64,000 nucleotides of DNA from Pyrus communis (GCF_963583255.1 NC_084815.1:15981807-16045806); one strand, 5' to 3'. Numbered from the stretch's first letter, positions 45,325 to 57,424 are shown. Numbers and translations are program-made. The notes: generated by a model from the sequence alone, not told the origin.

Positions 45325-46261
45325 AGTCTGATTTTAATTTGACACGAAGATCAAGAATTCTTTTGTTAGTCGACAATATAACATATTAAATTATTTGGCA
45401 ATAAAATTCTACTCTACTATGAAATTTTTCAAACCTAAGAAGCAAGAAGATGAGATGCCTTAAATTGGTGGGATCCTGAACGATTCACACCCAGCCAATG
45501 TACGGTATTTTATTAGTTTATGTGGAACATGTGGGCTGCTGGAAATAATGAGTTTCCTATTTTAATAGTTTGCTTATAAAGTGGAGAATAGGAGAAGCCA
45601 AGTATCTGTATCGTCTTTCGTTCATGAAAAATAAACTAAAATATAGTAAAATAATTAAAGGCCAAAGCATATTTAATTTTTTATTCGATCCTCAATATAG
45701 CTTTATTCCGAAGTTTTGATTGGATGGTATATAGTTAATTATTCTATAGTTGTGCATGATTAGGTGGGTTAGGAATAGGAAGGGCAACATGTGTGTTTAC
45801 TATTGCATATATATATATATATATAATGAAGAGGCGTGAAGCAGACCTGCTTCATGCGATAAATACAATGCAGAACATACCTGATGCATTCATGCGTCTG
45901 TGCTTGTTTTGGTTAGTTGTTGCATAAGAATTAAAAAGAACCTTAAATTCAGACCAAAAAGTAAGGTAAATTTAGATTAAATACCAAGTTGGACATAGGA
46001 TTTAAGAAAATGTATCATGTTTAAGGAAAATAAGTTCAATTACATATTTCAGGATAGGCCACAAACTTTATTGCAAGGTGGTCTATTACTAAATAAAAGA
46101 TATGGCAAACTACCATTTTGCCCCACGCTTATTACTTTTAAAACTTTATAAGGTTCGATAGAGTCGAAGTTGACTTGAGTTTTAGAGTTTTAGTAGGTCC
46201 GTCAAGGTTTGGGGTTGATCATTTTAGATTTAAGATTTTAGAATGTCATTGGGGGATTTTA
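45325..46261. other. Intergenic with a short (TA)n
   Basis: AT-rich. A TA run lies at about 45807-45825. No gene supported. TTA at 46259-46261 flanks the next element. Confidence 0.5.
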
Positions 46262-47607
46262 AGTCATCTTCAACCGAAAGAGTTATGTTTAGTCCTTGTC
46301 CAGATTATAACTCTGCAAGAAATTATTTTTTTAATAAAAAGTACCAGATCATATTTATATACAATCTCAAACCGAATGGGCTATTTTTTAACTCCCTCAA
46401 TAATTTATTATTTTAAGTTTATTATTTAACTTTATTGGTTAATTGACTTAAACTACTATATTAAAATAAAACTTTCAAACATATTTTAAGTGTCACTTGT
46501 CGATAAATGAATAAGATTTTGAAAAATCTTAAAAAGAAACAAGCAAATAGAACCCTTATTCACCGTTGTCTCGGAGAAAAAAAGCACGATCAAACATTTT
46601 TGTTGTGATAATCATAGAGATCATCAGCAAGCGGTTTCATCGAATTTCCTGATAAATACAATTTTCATAGCAAAACTTGGATTTACAAGTAAAGTGGCAA
46701 ATAACCCAGTTTCCAAACGAGTTCCAAAATGTCATATTTCTTTGAGACATTTCGTCTAACACTGGGCGGTCATCCTGTGCTTAACGGGAAATTATACGAG
46801 CAACAAAAGCTCAACCAAGTAGAGGAAAACTCGAAATTACTTGCAGCAAATCTGATAACCACTTTAAATTCTCTCTCCCTCCTACAAGAAGAACAGAATG
46901 ATGATCATATTCATACAGGTAAGAAGACTGTCGACAGAAACTATGTACAAACAAAACCAACAAATCACCTGAAGTTAATACAAATGGGAGCTACTTGTCA
47001 TAGGTGAGCTATTTGTTGGTTTTTATATGGAAGCCAAATCAGGTGGGAATATGAGAAAAATGAAAAAACCAAAGCTAATTAATTCCAAAAACAACAATCC
47101 ACAACGAAAGTGAAATACCTGGGGAGCTGAAAATACCAAAACCCACCTAATCCAAAAACATAAGTAAAACCCCAATTATAAACCTGAGTTAAACCTTCAA
47201 TCAAACTCTAAATTAAACTATTAATAATACCCAAATTAAGTTATCAATCAGAAAAGATAAAAATGCAGAGAGACGGGTTTAACAGGTGTACCTGGTGTGA
47301 GCGAGCGAGTGGTGCTGCGACTGTGAGAGGCTGAGAGGAGATGGGGCCGAAGAAGGTGAAATTGTGGAATCGGAAATGGAGGAGAGAATGAAAAGAGAAG
47401 GCAGCAGCTGCCCGGGCTGCACGTGGGTAGAGCCCGCCATATTGGGCCTGGGGCTACCGGGCTTGTTAAGTGTAGCCACCCTTCGGCCACTTAGCCCGAA
47501 TCTTTATGGCCAGATTTATTTTAGGCCTGCTGTTGGAGACGGTTTTGGGTCTTTTTCGGACTATGTTTTGGCCTATGAATCTTTGGCCGGCTCGGTTGGA
47601 GATGACC
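46262..47607. mobile_element. PIF/Harbinger-type element (GGTCATCTC family), copy 2
   Basis: Left AGTCATCTTCAACCGA, right (minus strand) GGTCATCTCCAACCGA, with TTA on both sides (46259-46261 and 47608-47610). Left 230 bp align with the element at 35145. The extra interior (about 46520-47400) includes a 92-codon open stretch (46729-47007) and GC-richer sequence not found in copy 1, which may be captured DNA. I recognise no product in it and no transposase. Confidence 0.78.
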
Positions 47608-48257
47608 TTAAGTTACACATTTTTTCATTTTAACTAATTGAATAGTTTGAGTTTTCAATTAGTACCTAAACTAAAAATGAGTTTTCAATTGGTTCAAAAC
47701 TTAATCAGAGAAATTATGTCACTATAATAGTTTTTAAGCAACATTCATTCAAGCATCCTCTTAGTTGGAAGCTAGTTTGCATTGATCTGCTGAAGAATGG
47801 AGTGAAATACTAATTATCTGATTATCAGCACACTTGTAAACATGCACACGTATTACAACAGATTTGCACAGAAAACAAGTCCAAATCATCTGAACCAAAT
47901 ATCAGCACGGAAAGCATGCACAATGTTACGAAAACCAGACCAGTTGAGAATAGATTGGACAGTCGAGAGAGGTTGCCCAATCAAGCATTAACAGGAAAAT
48001 TAAGTATCAAGTTGCACAAACCTGCTTTGTATTAAGATTGAATGAACAGCAGAACATTTACGGAGTGAAATGTCTTTCGAGAGACTGCAATATTTAGTGA
48101 TGAATTAGCCAAATAAGCCAATGAGCCGATTAGCACTTTTGAATGATCACTCACATATTGTTGTAGACCTCATTCATTTTACTACTCTCTTTACGCCTTG
48201 AATGAATTGCAAAGCATGGTTATGGGTTTTCATTTTCTAAGTAAATGTAAAGATAAA
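47608..48257. other. Intergenic, no gene seen
   Basis: AT-rich spacer with no open stretch above 60 codons that carries a motif. Confidence 0.45.
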
Positions 48258-48490
48258 GGGCTTGTTTGGATGTGCTTTTAAAATGACTGAAAGTACTTTT
48301 AGAGAAAATATTTTTGGGTTCCAAAAGCACTTAAAGTGTTTTTTGCAAGAAGTAGCATTAATGTATTTCTTCTAGGAAGCACTTTAAGTGCTTTTTCAGG
48401 ATTTATTTTCATTTTTATTAAAGATTGGTTCTAAAAACATTTTCACCAAAAGCGCTTTCAATCATTTTAAAAGCACATCCAAACGAGCTC
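48258..48490. mobile_element. MITE of 233 bp (CTTGTTTGGATGTGC termini)
   Basis: Left GGGCTTGTTTGGATGTGCTT and right (minus strand) GAGCTCGTTTGGATGTGCTT, with similarity running about 35 bp. The internal aagcactt motifs form further short inversions. Target duplication not clear. A diverged relative lies at 49084-49244. Confidence 0.75.
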
Positions 48491-48569
48491 AAATTTACTT
48501 ATCGAATTAAATTTGTGAGGGTAGTTTAGATAGTAAATTTGGGTTTAAAGAGATATTGATAGTATAATT

Positions 48570-48600
<31 letters not shown>

Positions 48601-48602
48601 AG

Positions 48603-48857
48603 AGACTTTTTAGCCAAAATGGTCTCTGAGTGGCATAACTTTTCAATTTGGTTATTGAGATTTAAAATCAATAGAAGTGGTCTATGGGTTTGTCCACCAT
48701 CAATCAATCATTTTAGTTCTTCCGTGAAAAATTCTGTTAAAGGATTAGAATGATTTGATGGTGGACAAACTCAATAATCACTTCTATCGATTTCAAATCT
48801 CAAGAACTAAATTGAGGAATTATGTCAATCTCAAAGATCATTTTACCTAAAAATCCT
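48603..48857. repeat. Foldback element with about 120-bp arms
   Basis: The left arm from 48603 (tttttagccaaaatggtctc) and the right arm ending at 48857 are inverted copies that meet near 48735 with almost no loop. Shared words include gtttgtccaccatcaa and gagattt(a/g)aaatc(a/g)ataga. A transcript would form a long hairpin. Preceded by an A-rich run at 48570-48601. Confidence 0.8.
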
Positions 48858-50723
48858 AAAATATGGGGGTAAATAATAAATTGAGTGTAGAAAGAGATTA
48901 TATTGGTTCAAATAAAAATTGATGGGGATATCTAGTCAAGGGACTATAATCAATATGCAATCTTAAACCAAGTTTTGATTACATTTTAATCTTATTCAAA
49001 AATGAAAGTTTATAAACCCCATAAACATATTAATTGTAAAGATGAATATGAGTAGTTTTTTTTTTTTCCCACACGAAACTATGAGGTCGTTTGGGAAGTG
49101 CCTTTAAATACTGAAAGTACTTTTATAAAAAAATATTTTTGAAACCAATCCTTAGTAAAAATGCAAATTAATCATAGAAAAGAACTGCAAGTGCTTTTTA
49201 AAAACAGTTTCAGTAATTTAAAAGCATTTTCTAAACAAGTCTCATGAATAGTTGGTGTATGCAACATTTGTTTTTTTAGCTTTTAGTGCTAACTAGAAAG
49301 AAAGGGAGACAGGAAGGTTCTCAGCTGGAATGTGTCTTTTGCCAATTTTCTTTTGGTTCACGTAGAAGTGGCATTGTTATGAGCACACCTTTTATCCTCC
49401 TTTGAATCATTCTTCTTTTCTAAGGAAACCTGTTCTTTATAAAAAAAATTCAAAATAAATTAATTGTTTATTGCCTGTAACAACGATAATTTCTCCTGGA
49501 GACGATTTGGTAAACAACAACGTGCGATTTGAACTTTTGAAGGACATGAGCAGTTGTGGATTCTTACATCAGTATGTACGGCTTAGTCAAATTTCTGAGG
49601 CATGCATGCTCTTAGTCATTTTTTACTCAAGTATGATTGAATATTTAAGGACCTATTTGGACCTGAAGAAGTCGCAACTCTAAAATATATGACATTCTGA
49701 CTAAAACTTTGTACTCTGGAATTTGAATAAGCCGTACATACTGACCTCCTCAAGAAAGCCCTGCGTGGTGCCCTACGAATTCCACTTGTGAACTATTTCA
49801 CAAAAATGAAAATTATAAAGATATCTAGAGGTTTCTGGACCTACTGTGAAGGCTGTTTATTATATAGCTAAGGTTATATTACTTTTTTTGGTCCTTCCTG
49901 TTTGGATATATTTCATTAATACAGCCCTAAAATTTTAGACACGTACTTTTCTAATTTGTCCAATTCAATGACAATGACTTAAGCTTGTGAATTACTTCGA
50001 TTAAATTAGCAAATGTGAGATATGAGGATAAATTAAGAGAGTTTGAGGTCCGGCTAGCTACAATGCTATGTTCCTTGAGTCCAAGATTTAAAATGATGAT
50101 TTTCAAATCACTCAGTAGTGTGTCATGGAGAAGAAATTGGAGAGTTTAATGTCCATCTTATATATTTTTAGTTTTTAATTTTTATTTTTTTTATAAGAAA
50201 TATAGTTGAAATATGATGGAGAAAAGAGGGATGACCAAAGGTACATGAAAGTATGCACAAATGAAACTGAAAACTCCTTTTAATAGGTTTTATTTTCTAG
50301 TTTTTCTTTCTTACATTCGTATTCGATCTTTTTCCACACGCTCCCTAGCTTCATATATCCTTCATTCTTCACATCTTCATACACATTACCTCCATCTTTA
50401 TGTGTGTAAATTAAACACTTCACATGTACCACAGATCGCGCTAAATTTGTTGGCATAAGTACCATATTGTTAGGAAACATCACTCTAAAATTTTCTCTCT
50501 TAGGGTTATACTCGAGAAAAGTACCATATTGTTAGAACAATTAGTAGACTACTTATACTCGAGAAAAATGGGCTAGAGTGCAACCTCACCTAAAATACAA
50601 GGACTAAAGCTATAAAATAAAATCCCACAATCAAGAGCTGACACGGATGTAGGCCATGACTGACCAATTCTTATCCCCTAAGCTTCAAATTTTAAACACG
50701 ACCAACCATTCACTCCCACTCAA
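48858..50723. other. Intergenic between MITEs and LEA_2 gene 4
   Basis: Contains a degenerate MITE at 49084-49244 (left ggtcgtttgggaagtgc, right gcattttctaaacaagtctc) related to 48258-48490. Open stretches at 49471-49683 and 50261-50458 show no motif. The words gtaccatattgttag occur at 50459 and 50519 as a short duplication. Confidence 0.45.
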
Positions 50724-50729
50724 TATAAA
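50724..50729 (+). promoter_or_regulatory. TATA box of LEA_2 gene 4
   Basis: TATAAA 83 bp before the ATG in the context caaTATAAAcccc. The CGCGTTTGG box and CCACAAACA leader block of the other three genes are not visible upstream. Confidence 0.6.
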
Positions 50730-50811
50730 CCCCCGTCATTAACCAAAACTCTAATTAAATCCAGCACACCTTTACAATTTTCTACAATATTTTTCTAAAG
50801 CCCCCAAAACA

Positions 50812-51456
50812 ATGGCAGATCAAGAAAGCCAAATCTGGCCATTAGCACCATCCAGATTACACCGCAGAAGCGATGAAGAAAACCCCACTTTCAAAGCCAT
50901 ACGAAGAGAAAGAAGCAACAAATGTTTCGTCTACGTCTTCGCAGGCATCGTCCTTCAAAGCATAGTCATCCTTGTCTTTGCTTTGGTTGTTCTTCGTGTC
51001 AAATCCCCCGGTTTCAATCTCAGCTCTGTCCAGATCAAAACTCTGAAGTCCACATCTTCTCCAGCAGCTTCGTTCAACGCAACGTTATCTACTGAGATGG
51101 CGATAAAGAACAAAAACTTTGGGCGGTACAAGTTTGAGGGGAGTAGCGCGAGCTTGTGGTACGGAGAGTTCAAAGTCGGCGAAGCTAAATTTGCAAATGG
51201 AAGCGTGAAAGCGAGAGGGACTCGGAAGGTGAACGTGAGTATTGAAGTGAGGTCTAATAGGCTGCCTAAGGATGTTCAAAATGGTGGTTTAGGGAGTGAG
51301 ATTAATTCTGGATATTTGAACATTAGCAGCTATGCAAAGATTAGTGGGAGAGTGCATCTGATGAATATCATGAAGAAGAGGAAGACTATTGATATGAATT
51401 GCACCATGGTTCTTGTTTTGAAGAATAAGACAGTTAAGGATTTAGTATGCAAATAA
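50812..51456 (+). CDS. LEA_2 domain membrane protein 4 (NDR1/HIN1-like), diverged
   Basis: 214 residues, single exon. The N-terminal motif WPLAPSRLHRRSDEE parallels YPLAPANGYTRSDAE of gene 3. Basic residues (RRERSNK) precede a transmembrane helix at about 38-61 (FVYVFAGIVLQSIVILVF). The LEA_2 domain has RVKSPGFNLSSVQIKTL, KNKNFGRYKFEG, VNVSIEVRSNRL and the tail MNCTMVLVLKNKTVKDLVCK. It is clearly of the same family but is the most distant of the four, and its promoter differs. Several N-x-S/T sites in the LEA_2 part suit a lumenal or extracellular location. Role unknown beyond the family. Confidence 0.93.
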   Translation: MADQESQIWPLAPSRLHRRSDEENPTFKAIRRERSNKCFVYVFAGIVLQSIVILVFALVVLRVKSPGFNLSSVQIKTLKSTSSPAASFNATLSTEMAIKNKNFGRYKFEGSSASLWYGEFKVGEAKFANGSVKARGTRKVNVSIEVRSNRLPKDVQNGGLGSEINSGYLNISSYAKISGRVHLMNIMKKRKTIDMNCTMVLVLKNKTVKDLVCK

Positions 51457-51601
51457 TGATTATTTTAGGTGGTGTTTTTGTTAATGATATTGGTATAGTT
51501 TGTATTTTGGGATTTAGTTTACAGATCTTGTTTCTAGAAATTCAATCATTAATTTGTTAATTTTCTTGCTTAATACTTGATCCAAATTTGTATGTTGTAA
51601 T

Positions 51602-51604
<3 letters not shown>

Positions 51605-51634
<30 letters not shown>
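51605..51634. repeat. (TA)n microsatellite in the 3' flank of LEA_2 gene 4
   Basis: About 15 TA units, 150 bp after the stop codon. Confidence 0.95.
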
Positions 51635-51637
<3 letters not shown>

Positions 51638-52945
51638 CGCTTTAAAGTTTGTGTCATTTTTTGTTCGTGTATTTAAATTGCTAGTGATTGTAACACTCAC
51701 CTTTCATTTTTTTGCACTTGTCATATGAGTGCAAAAACATCGAAAAATACTCAATTTGCGTGCAAATGGCTAAAAAATTAGTGACAAAATTCCTATCCAT
51801 TTCAATTATAAGATTTGAGATTTCTTTATGACCAGGTTTTTCTCTTCTTTCTGTCCACTTGATGACAGCTGTGTTTCACCAAAAAAATGGGAGATATATA
51901 TAAATGCTAGCATACGAAAGGAGAAAGACGTCCTTTTCTTTTGGCCAGGAATTCGGAACGCATACGTCTTGGCTTAAAAAAAAAAACAGACGCCAAGTGA
52001 ATCGATTCCTCAACTGTCGGTAGCCCAATGGCGTGCTTCTGTGTAGAGAAATGGGAAATCTTGTACTTGATTATATTTTTACTGGCACTAAAAGCATCAC
52101 CCAAAAAGTCTAAATCCCTATCGTTCATAATTAAAGGTTAATTAGGAGGTGGTTATCATTACTATAATTCTGATTAAGTGTTTGTTAGGTTGAAATTGGA
52201 GGTGTCTGTTGAGGTCATAGGCTCTGTGGCTCCTGGCTGTTAAACATATGACTTTTTTTTCAATTTGGTTTGTTCCCCAGATTTAACGTTCCCATATGAT
52301 CTGCATCTATTATCACAACGTGGAGCATGTTTCTTGGTCGGTTTTTGCTGCTGGCTGTAACGTCTGTTTCAACTTTCAATCCTCTTCCTTCCTGTTTGAT
52401 CTCGACATCCTGGCAATGTTTTATCCATGCAAAAAAACACACGTAAATTGACCGATATTGGGATGAAGTGAGCTAATTTGGGCCTGTGTCAATGAGTATG
52501 TCTATAATTTTTTTTGGCAAACGAGTAAAGTCTATATACTATATATCAGACTAACGCTCTTCTTCCTGTTTGATTTCTTCTCCTTCACTCTCTTTCTTGA
52601 CTACGACGTTGTCGTATTTAATTTGAGCATATTTGGATAATCTCTTATCTCTCCTTCACATAGTTTGTTCTTTTTTGTTTGATCAGATGCGTTACTAGTC
52701 TTCTTCATGTGAGGTCTCTTCTAATTAGTTAAGGTTGACGATTCGGGATAAGGGGTTCTGTCTGCATCGTGTTGCTTCATGTTTGTGTGGAAATGGTCAA
52801 CTTTAACCATTCAGGGCATGTTTCGGATTGTTTTTGGAATAGGTAAAAGTATTTTCTAAAAATCAAAAACACTTATTGCGTTTTATAGAAAAAAATTAAA
52901 ATGTTTATGAGTCCTAAAATGTTATGCGAAGAACCACATGTCAAA
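51635..52945. other. Intergenic, no gene seen
   Basis: Mixed AT-rich sequence. A partial MITE-like stretch (ggcatgtttcggattg to ttttatagaaaaaa) lies at about 52812-52895. No supported gene. Confidence 0.45.
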
Positions 52946-53468
52946 TGGGCTTGGACTTTTGGTGCTCCCAGGCAGCCGAAAGTCTACTACAATTCTAATT
53001 CTATATAGACCCAGTTAACTTGCGTAACCATTCACACCATGATTCACTCGGCAAGCCTCATTACGTGGCTTGGGCTCATGTACGCGTGTCACATGCTTGG
53101 AGTGACTCAAATTGTAATATTAATGTATGGGAATTGTTATTAGCACTCCAAAAATCTCATTCTACACTCCTCACAAGTGTATTTTTCTTTCTAAATATGG
53201 AAAGCTTGAAGTACCAAATGAGATTTTTGTAATGCTAATAACAATTCTCTAGTATATTATTATTATAATACCATTTGGCATGATAAATATACATGATTTG
53301 CATGGGCGTGGCATCCAGTAAACTATTATATATTAGCGTGGTATAATCGTAAATTTGCATACTCTTAGTTTCACACTTTATTCATGGATTTAAATTAGGC
53401 TTACGATGCTTCCACAACAATCTTTAAGACATGATTGTGTTTGTAGGTAAGATTTTTGGGCCCTAACA
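52946..53468. repeat. Left terminal direct repeat
   Basis: About 394 bp after removing the 121-bp MITE and its duplicated 8 bp. Roughly 80% identical by eye to 56390-56786. Confidence 0.75.
53129..53249. mobile_element. MITE of 121 bp in the left terminal repeat
   Basis: Inverted termini GGGAATTGTTATTAGCA and GAGAATTGTTATTAGCA. Flanks TAATGTAT (53121-53128) and TAGTATAT (53250-53257) are alike at 6 of 8. The other terminal repeat (56553-56575) shows the uninterrupted site, confirming an insertion. Confidence 0.82.
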
Positions 53469-54860
53469 TTAGCCCCTTGATTATATGGCCATGAAAGAAT
53501 TGATTAAGGCTGAAGAATCAAACTCCGACCCAAAACTGCAAAACACGTTCTACTTGGTGGGACTCTTTCACTTCCCACGTGCCACCTGACGACTGCGTGA
53601 TGATGCTTCTCCTAGTTTCCAATGCATAATTCACTTTCCTAAGGAAACTCCAGGTATTCTTGTTGGTTGAAGGATAGGAGTTTGATGCTCTTCTTTATTT
53701 AAGACAAATCTTCATTCTTTCCCACTTTTCCTTGTTGATTTCCATAGGGATTTGGGCGTGTCTCCTTTTTGGAATTTTGTTCATGTTGCTTCGTTGAAAG
53801 CAGAATTTTCTTTTGATTTTCCCTCTGCTTGCATGTTTACTAGGGATTTTGGGGTCTTCATGCTTGTCAAGTTTTGGTGAGTATTGAGGCTTGAAGGTAG
53901 AGGTACGAATTCACCAGGAAAATTAAGCTCATGGTTTCTGTAGTAGGACCGTCTTTCTTGATAATTTTGTATGACATTGTTGTCTTTTTTTGTTCCCATG
54001 CATGCTCTCTACAATTGCGGATTTGTAGGTCTAGCTTGATTGTTTGATAGTGCTTTTCGAGTACGGTTTGTCTAGGCACAATGACTAGTTCGGCATGATT
54101 ACTTTATTATAGTTAACTTGGCATGATTAATCCTTCATGTGTGCTTTATTAGCTTGCTTTTGACATAGACATCCGCATGGCATGCTTCATGTTCCCTTCA
54201 AGGATTATTCAAGTGCTTATTGGCATGGTAGGAAGCCGACCTCATCCCTCCTATGTTGAACCCACCTACATCCCCTCCTCCACCTCTCTTTGTCGACCCA
54301 TCTCTTAAACGCTTCTCTTCTTTTATGTCGCAACCATGGCAGGGGCATTGCACCAGCTACAAAATCCGCTCACTGGTCCCATCTCGCCGCCATAACCAAA
54401 TACCAACTTTCACTGGACTTCCCCTCTGTCGTCGTCATCTCCTTCACCTCCTTCTCTGTTGCCGTTCGACAACAGGGTCATGGCATGGTTTTCGTTTTGG
54501 GCTTGCTCAATTTCGTTGCCATCAGAAATCAAACACCACCGTATTATCCTCACTATCTAACCGATTCACTCTTCGATTTTGATTTTGCAATTTAATATAT
54601 TTAATTTCAATTCAATTGCAGTAACTGAAATTTTAGTTTCAATGTTTTTTTTTTTTTAATTTAACAACAAAAATTTAGATTGAAGTGGAGAGGTGGCTGA
54701 AAGATGATGATAAGGTCGTGCATGAGAGGAAGAAGAAGCCTTAATTTCTTTTCTTTCTTTTTTTACGTGGCACAAACATCTTGACCGTGGAAATATATTT
54801 CAAGGGCTAAGAAAGACCGGAAGGGATAAATATATCATAAATAATAAAGTATAAAAAAAA
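53469..54860. other. Interior of the LTR element, left part
   Basis: No retrotransposon protein. An open stretch at 54253-54582 and its overlapping frame at 54290-54595 are C/T-rich with no motif. An A-rich tract follows. Confidence 0.45.
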
Positions 54861-55816
54861 TTATAGCAATGGTTACTCAACTTTAACTCAATTGGATCAA
54901 TAGTCCAACTTTATTTTCTTGACCATTAATCTCTCAACTCGTTAAAATGTGTAGCTATGGTTCTTTTTGTTCACTCTGTTAATATTTCCGTTAAATTCAA
55001 TCATGTTCGTGGCGTGTGAGACTGATTGTAAGGGCAAATAAGGAAAATTTGTTTCGTGAGGGTTGAAGTTGATCGAACACAGCAAGGCTGGAGGCTACGA
55101 AGGAAAACATGCCCAATTGAAACTTCCTCCATCCCCATTTGAAACTTCCTCCATGCCCAATCTCATATTCTACATATTCTTCAAACCCTTGAGGTTGAAA
55201 CAAGCAAAGTTACAGCAAAAGCAGCCACTGGAAGTTGATATAAAAATTGTCCCAGAGTAAAAGATTGCCAAACGATAGAATTATATTCCTCCCATACTCT
55301 CCCTGCTCATATTCATCCTTATTGGCTTCTTGGTACTACTAGTAACGCCTTCATGCCTTCTCTTTATCTGCAGTGGCTTCCAGATCGTTCATGGTGCAGT
55401 AAAGCCGCCTTCTCTTCAAGATCATTCATGTTTCTGCTGTTGTTTTCCTTCACTAAAGCCTGATTATTGCAATACATGGTGGAAATTTGAAGGATATGAG
55501 ATTGGACATGGAGGAAGTTTCCAATGGGGATGGAAGAAGTTTCAAACGGGCATGGAGGATGTTTCAATTGGTGATGTTTTCCTTCGTAGCCTCCAGCCCC
55601 TTTTGCTGCGTTCGATTGACTTCAAACTTGCGAAATTATGTTTCTTTATTTGCCTTTATAATCAGTCTCATGTGTGAGGCACATGATTCAATTTAATGGA
55701 AACATTGATGGAGTGAACAAAAATGATCATAGCTGCACATTTTAAGTAGTTAAGGGACCAATGGTTATGGAAATAAAGTTGAGGGACCATCACTCCAATT
55801 GTTCAAAAATGACAAT
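54861..55816. mobile_element. Long foldback element, about 320-bp arms
   Basis: The left arm (54861 to about 55172) and right arm (about 55492-55816) are inverted copies: aatggttactcaactttaac and cttcctccatgccc on the left return in reverse on the right. The loop of about 320 bp carries no known gene. The organisation resembles Mutator-like foldbacks, but no duplicated flank could be fixed. Confidence 0.8.
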
Positions 55817-56389
55817 TAAAAATCCTTCAGTCCTATGCCATCATAAACATTGTACCAAACGATAGACAGTACATGAGTATGTTCATCTTCTGTCAGTCAT
55901 TTAATCTTTTCATTCCATTTCATCCTGCGCATACCAAACGCGGAACAGAACAATTGTCTCATTCCGACTTGCGGCTACCAAACATAAGACATAACCTTCA
56001 TTCAATCTCATTCCATCTCGTCCCATTCTGTCCCGTCTACATACCAAATAGTACCTTTCAGTGTAACATTGAAGAGTGTTACTAACCTTGTGAAGCCTGG
56101 GTTGGGCACATTGCCCATAGTGTCTTCGTCCAACGCTAGTTTCCATACTCTCCTTTTGGCAACGCTCCTCCCTGAATTCTCCTCTTTTTCATGTGTGAGC
56201 TTAAAAGGGAAAACCTCTTTTTTGCACAATTAAAGGCCGCGCAGCTCCAGGTAAACATGTGATTTGGTTTTGATTTGATTAGCTCAGCTTTGGGTTTTGG
56301 TTGTTTTAGAAGTATCCTAGTTGGTTTGTAAGGGAAAGGGGTAACTTGGTCTATTATCTCTCAAACCTTCCCGTGTGAAACTGAAATCA
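55817..56389. other. Interior of the LTR element, right part
   Basis: Short inverted words around 55858-56060 (accaaacg, cattccatttc) suggest MITE debris. No gene. Confidence 0.4.
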
Positions 56390-56786
56390 TGAGCTTGGAC
56401 TTTTGGTGCTCCCAAGCAGCCCAAAGTCTTCCACAATTCTAATTCCACGTAGGCCCAATAAACTTCCATAACCATCCATACCACAATCGCTCGGCAAGTA
56501 CCGTTACGTGGCTTGGGCTCATTTAAATGTGTCGCATGCTTGGCGTGACTCGAAGTGTCATATTAATGTATTAATATTATAATATGGCTTGGCACAACAA
56601 ATATGCATGATTGCAAGGGATTGATGTCCAATAAACTATTATTTTATTAGCATGGCATGATCGTAAATTTGCATACTCTTTGTTTCGCATATTATGCATT
56701 GATTTAAGCTCGGCTTGTGACGCCTTAACAACGATTGGGCATTGAGACATGATTGGGCTTATAGGTGAGATTTTTGGCCCCCAACA
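56390..56786. repeat. Right terminal direct repeat
   Basis: 397 bp, TG..CA. Represents the empty state of the MITE site. Followed by a (CT)n run at about 56795-56817. Confidence 0.75.
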
Positions 56787-57074
56787 CCCAACAGTTCTCT
56801 CTCTCTCTCTCTCTCTGTAAAATTTATGCTATCTCTCACTCACACCCATACGTCTCACATCCACTTCATCACTCATCTCTCCCTCTCCCTCCCCCAATTA
56901 ATTTGAGGTGTTTTATTTGTTAATTTTTTTTGTTTAATTGTGTAATTAAACAAAAAAAACTGTAGACCCCTTGTTGAGGTAAAAAAAAAAAGAAAAAAAA
57001 GGTGGTTCCTTAATTCAAGGAAAGTGGAGTGAAGATGAAAGTGGCAATAAAGATTAACGGGATGGATTAAAATA

Positions 57075-57226
57075 GGAGTTTTAACGAAAAGCTCACGGTA
57101 TTGTTCAATTTAACGAAAAACCACATTTTTACACTAAAAATTCAATCATAGTACTATTCACTTTACCCTTTATTTTGTCCTTATCATTAAAATTCAAAAT
57201 TTTTAAGCCATTTTCATTAGTTTTCC
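57075..57226. mobile_element. hAT-like MITE, 152 bp
   Basis: GGAGTTTTAACGAAAA at the left; GGAAAACTAATGAAAA at the right on the minus strand. Perfect 8-bp target duplication TTAAAATA (57067-57074 and 57227-57234). I associate this sequence style with Rosaceae genomes, from memory and unchecked. Confidence 0.85.
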
Positions 57227-57424
57227 TTAAAATAAAAGAAATCTACACCATTCATCTTTTATTTATAAACAACTAAAAAAATGAACGAAACAAAAAAAGG
57301 GGAGAGCAGTAGCTCCATGTTGCTGAAAAGAAAAAGAAGCAGGAGATGGTTCCAGACACCCATTCTCTCATCCAATAACTGTAAAAAATAAAAAATAAAA
57401 AAATAAAAAATCTATAAAATGGTT

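Larger units (their letters stand above)
52946..56786. mobile_element. Non-autonomous LTR element (LARD/TRIM-like)
   Basis: Direct repeats at 52946-53468 and 56390-56786, both beginning TG (TGGGCTTGG, TGAGCTTGG) and ending CA (CCTAACA, CCCAACA), flank about 2.9 kb with no gag or pol. The left copy is longer because it carries a MITE. No clear 5-bp target duplication, primer site or orientation could be fixed. A large foldback element sits in the interior. Confidence 0.65.

Noticed and set aside
47248..47490. Pro/Ser-rich minus-strand frames
   Set aside because: Two overlapping frames with the same low-complexity look lie inside a Harbinger-type element; no gene evidence.
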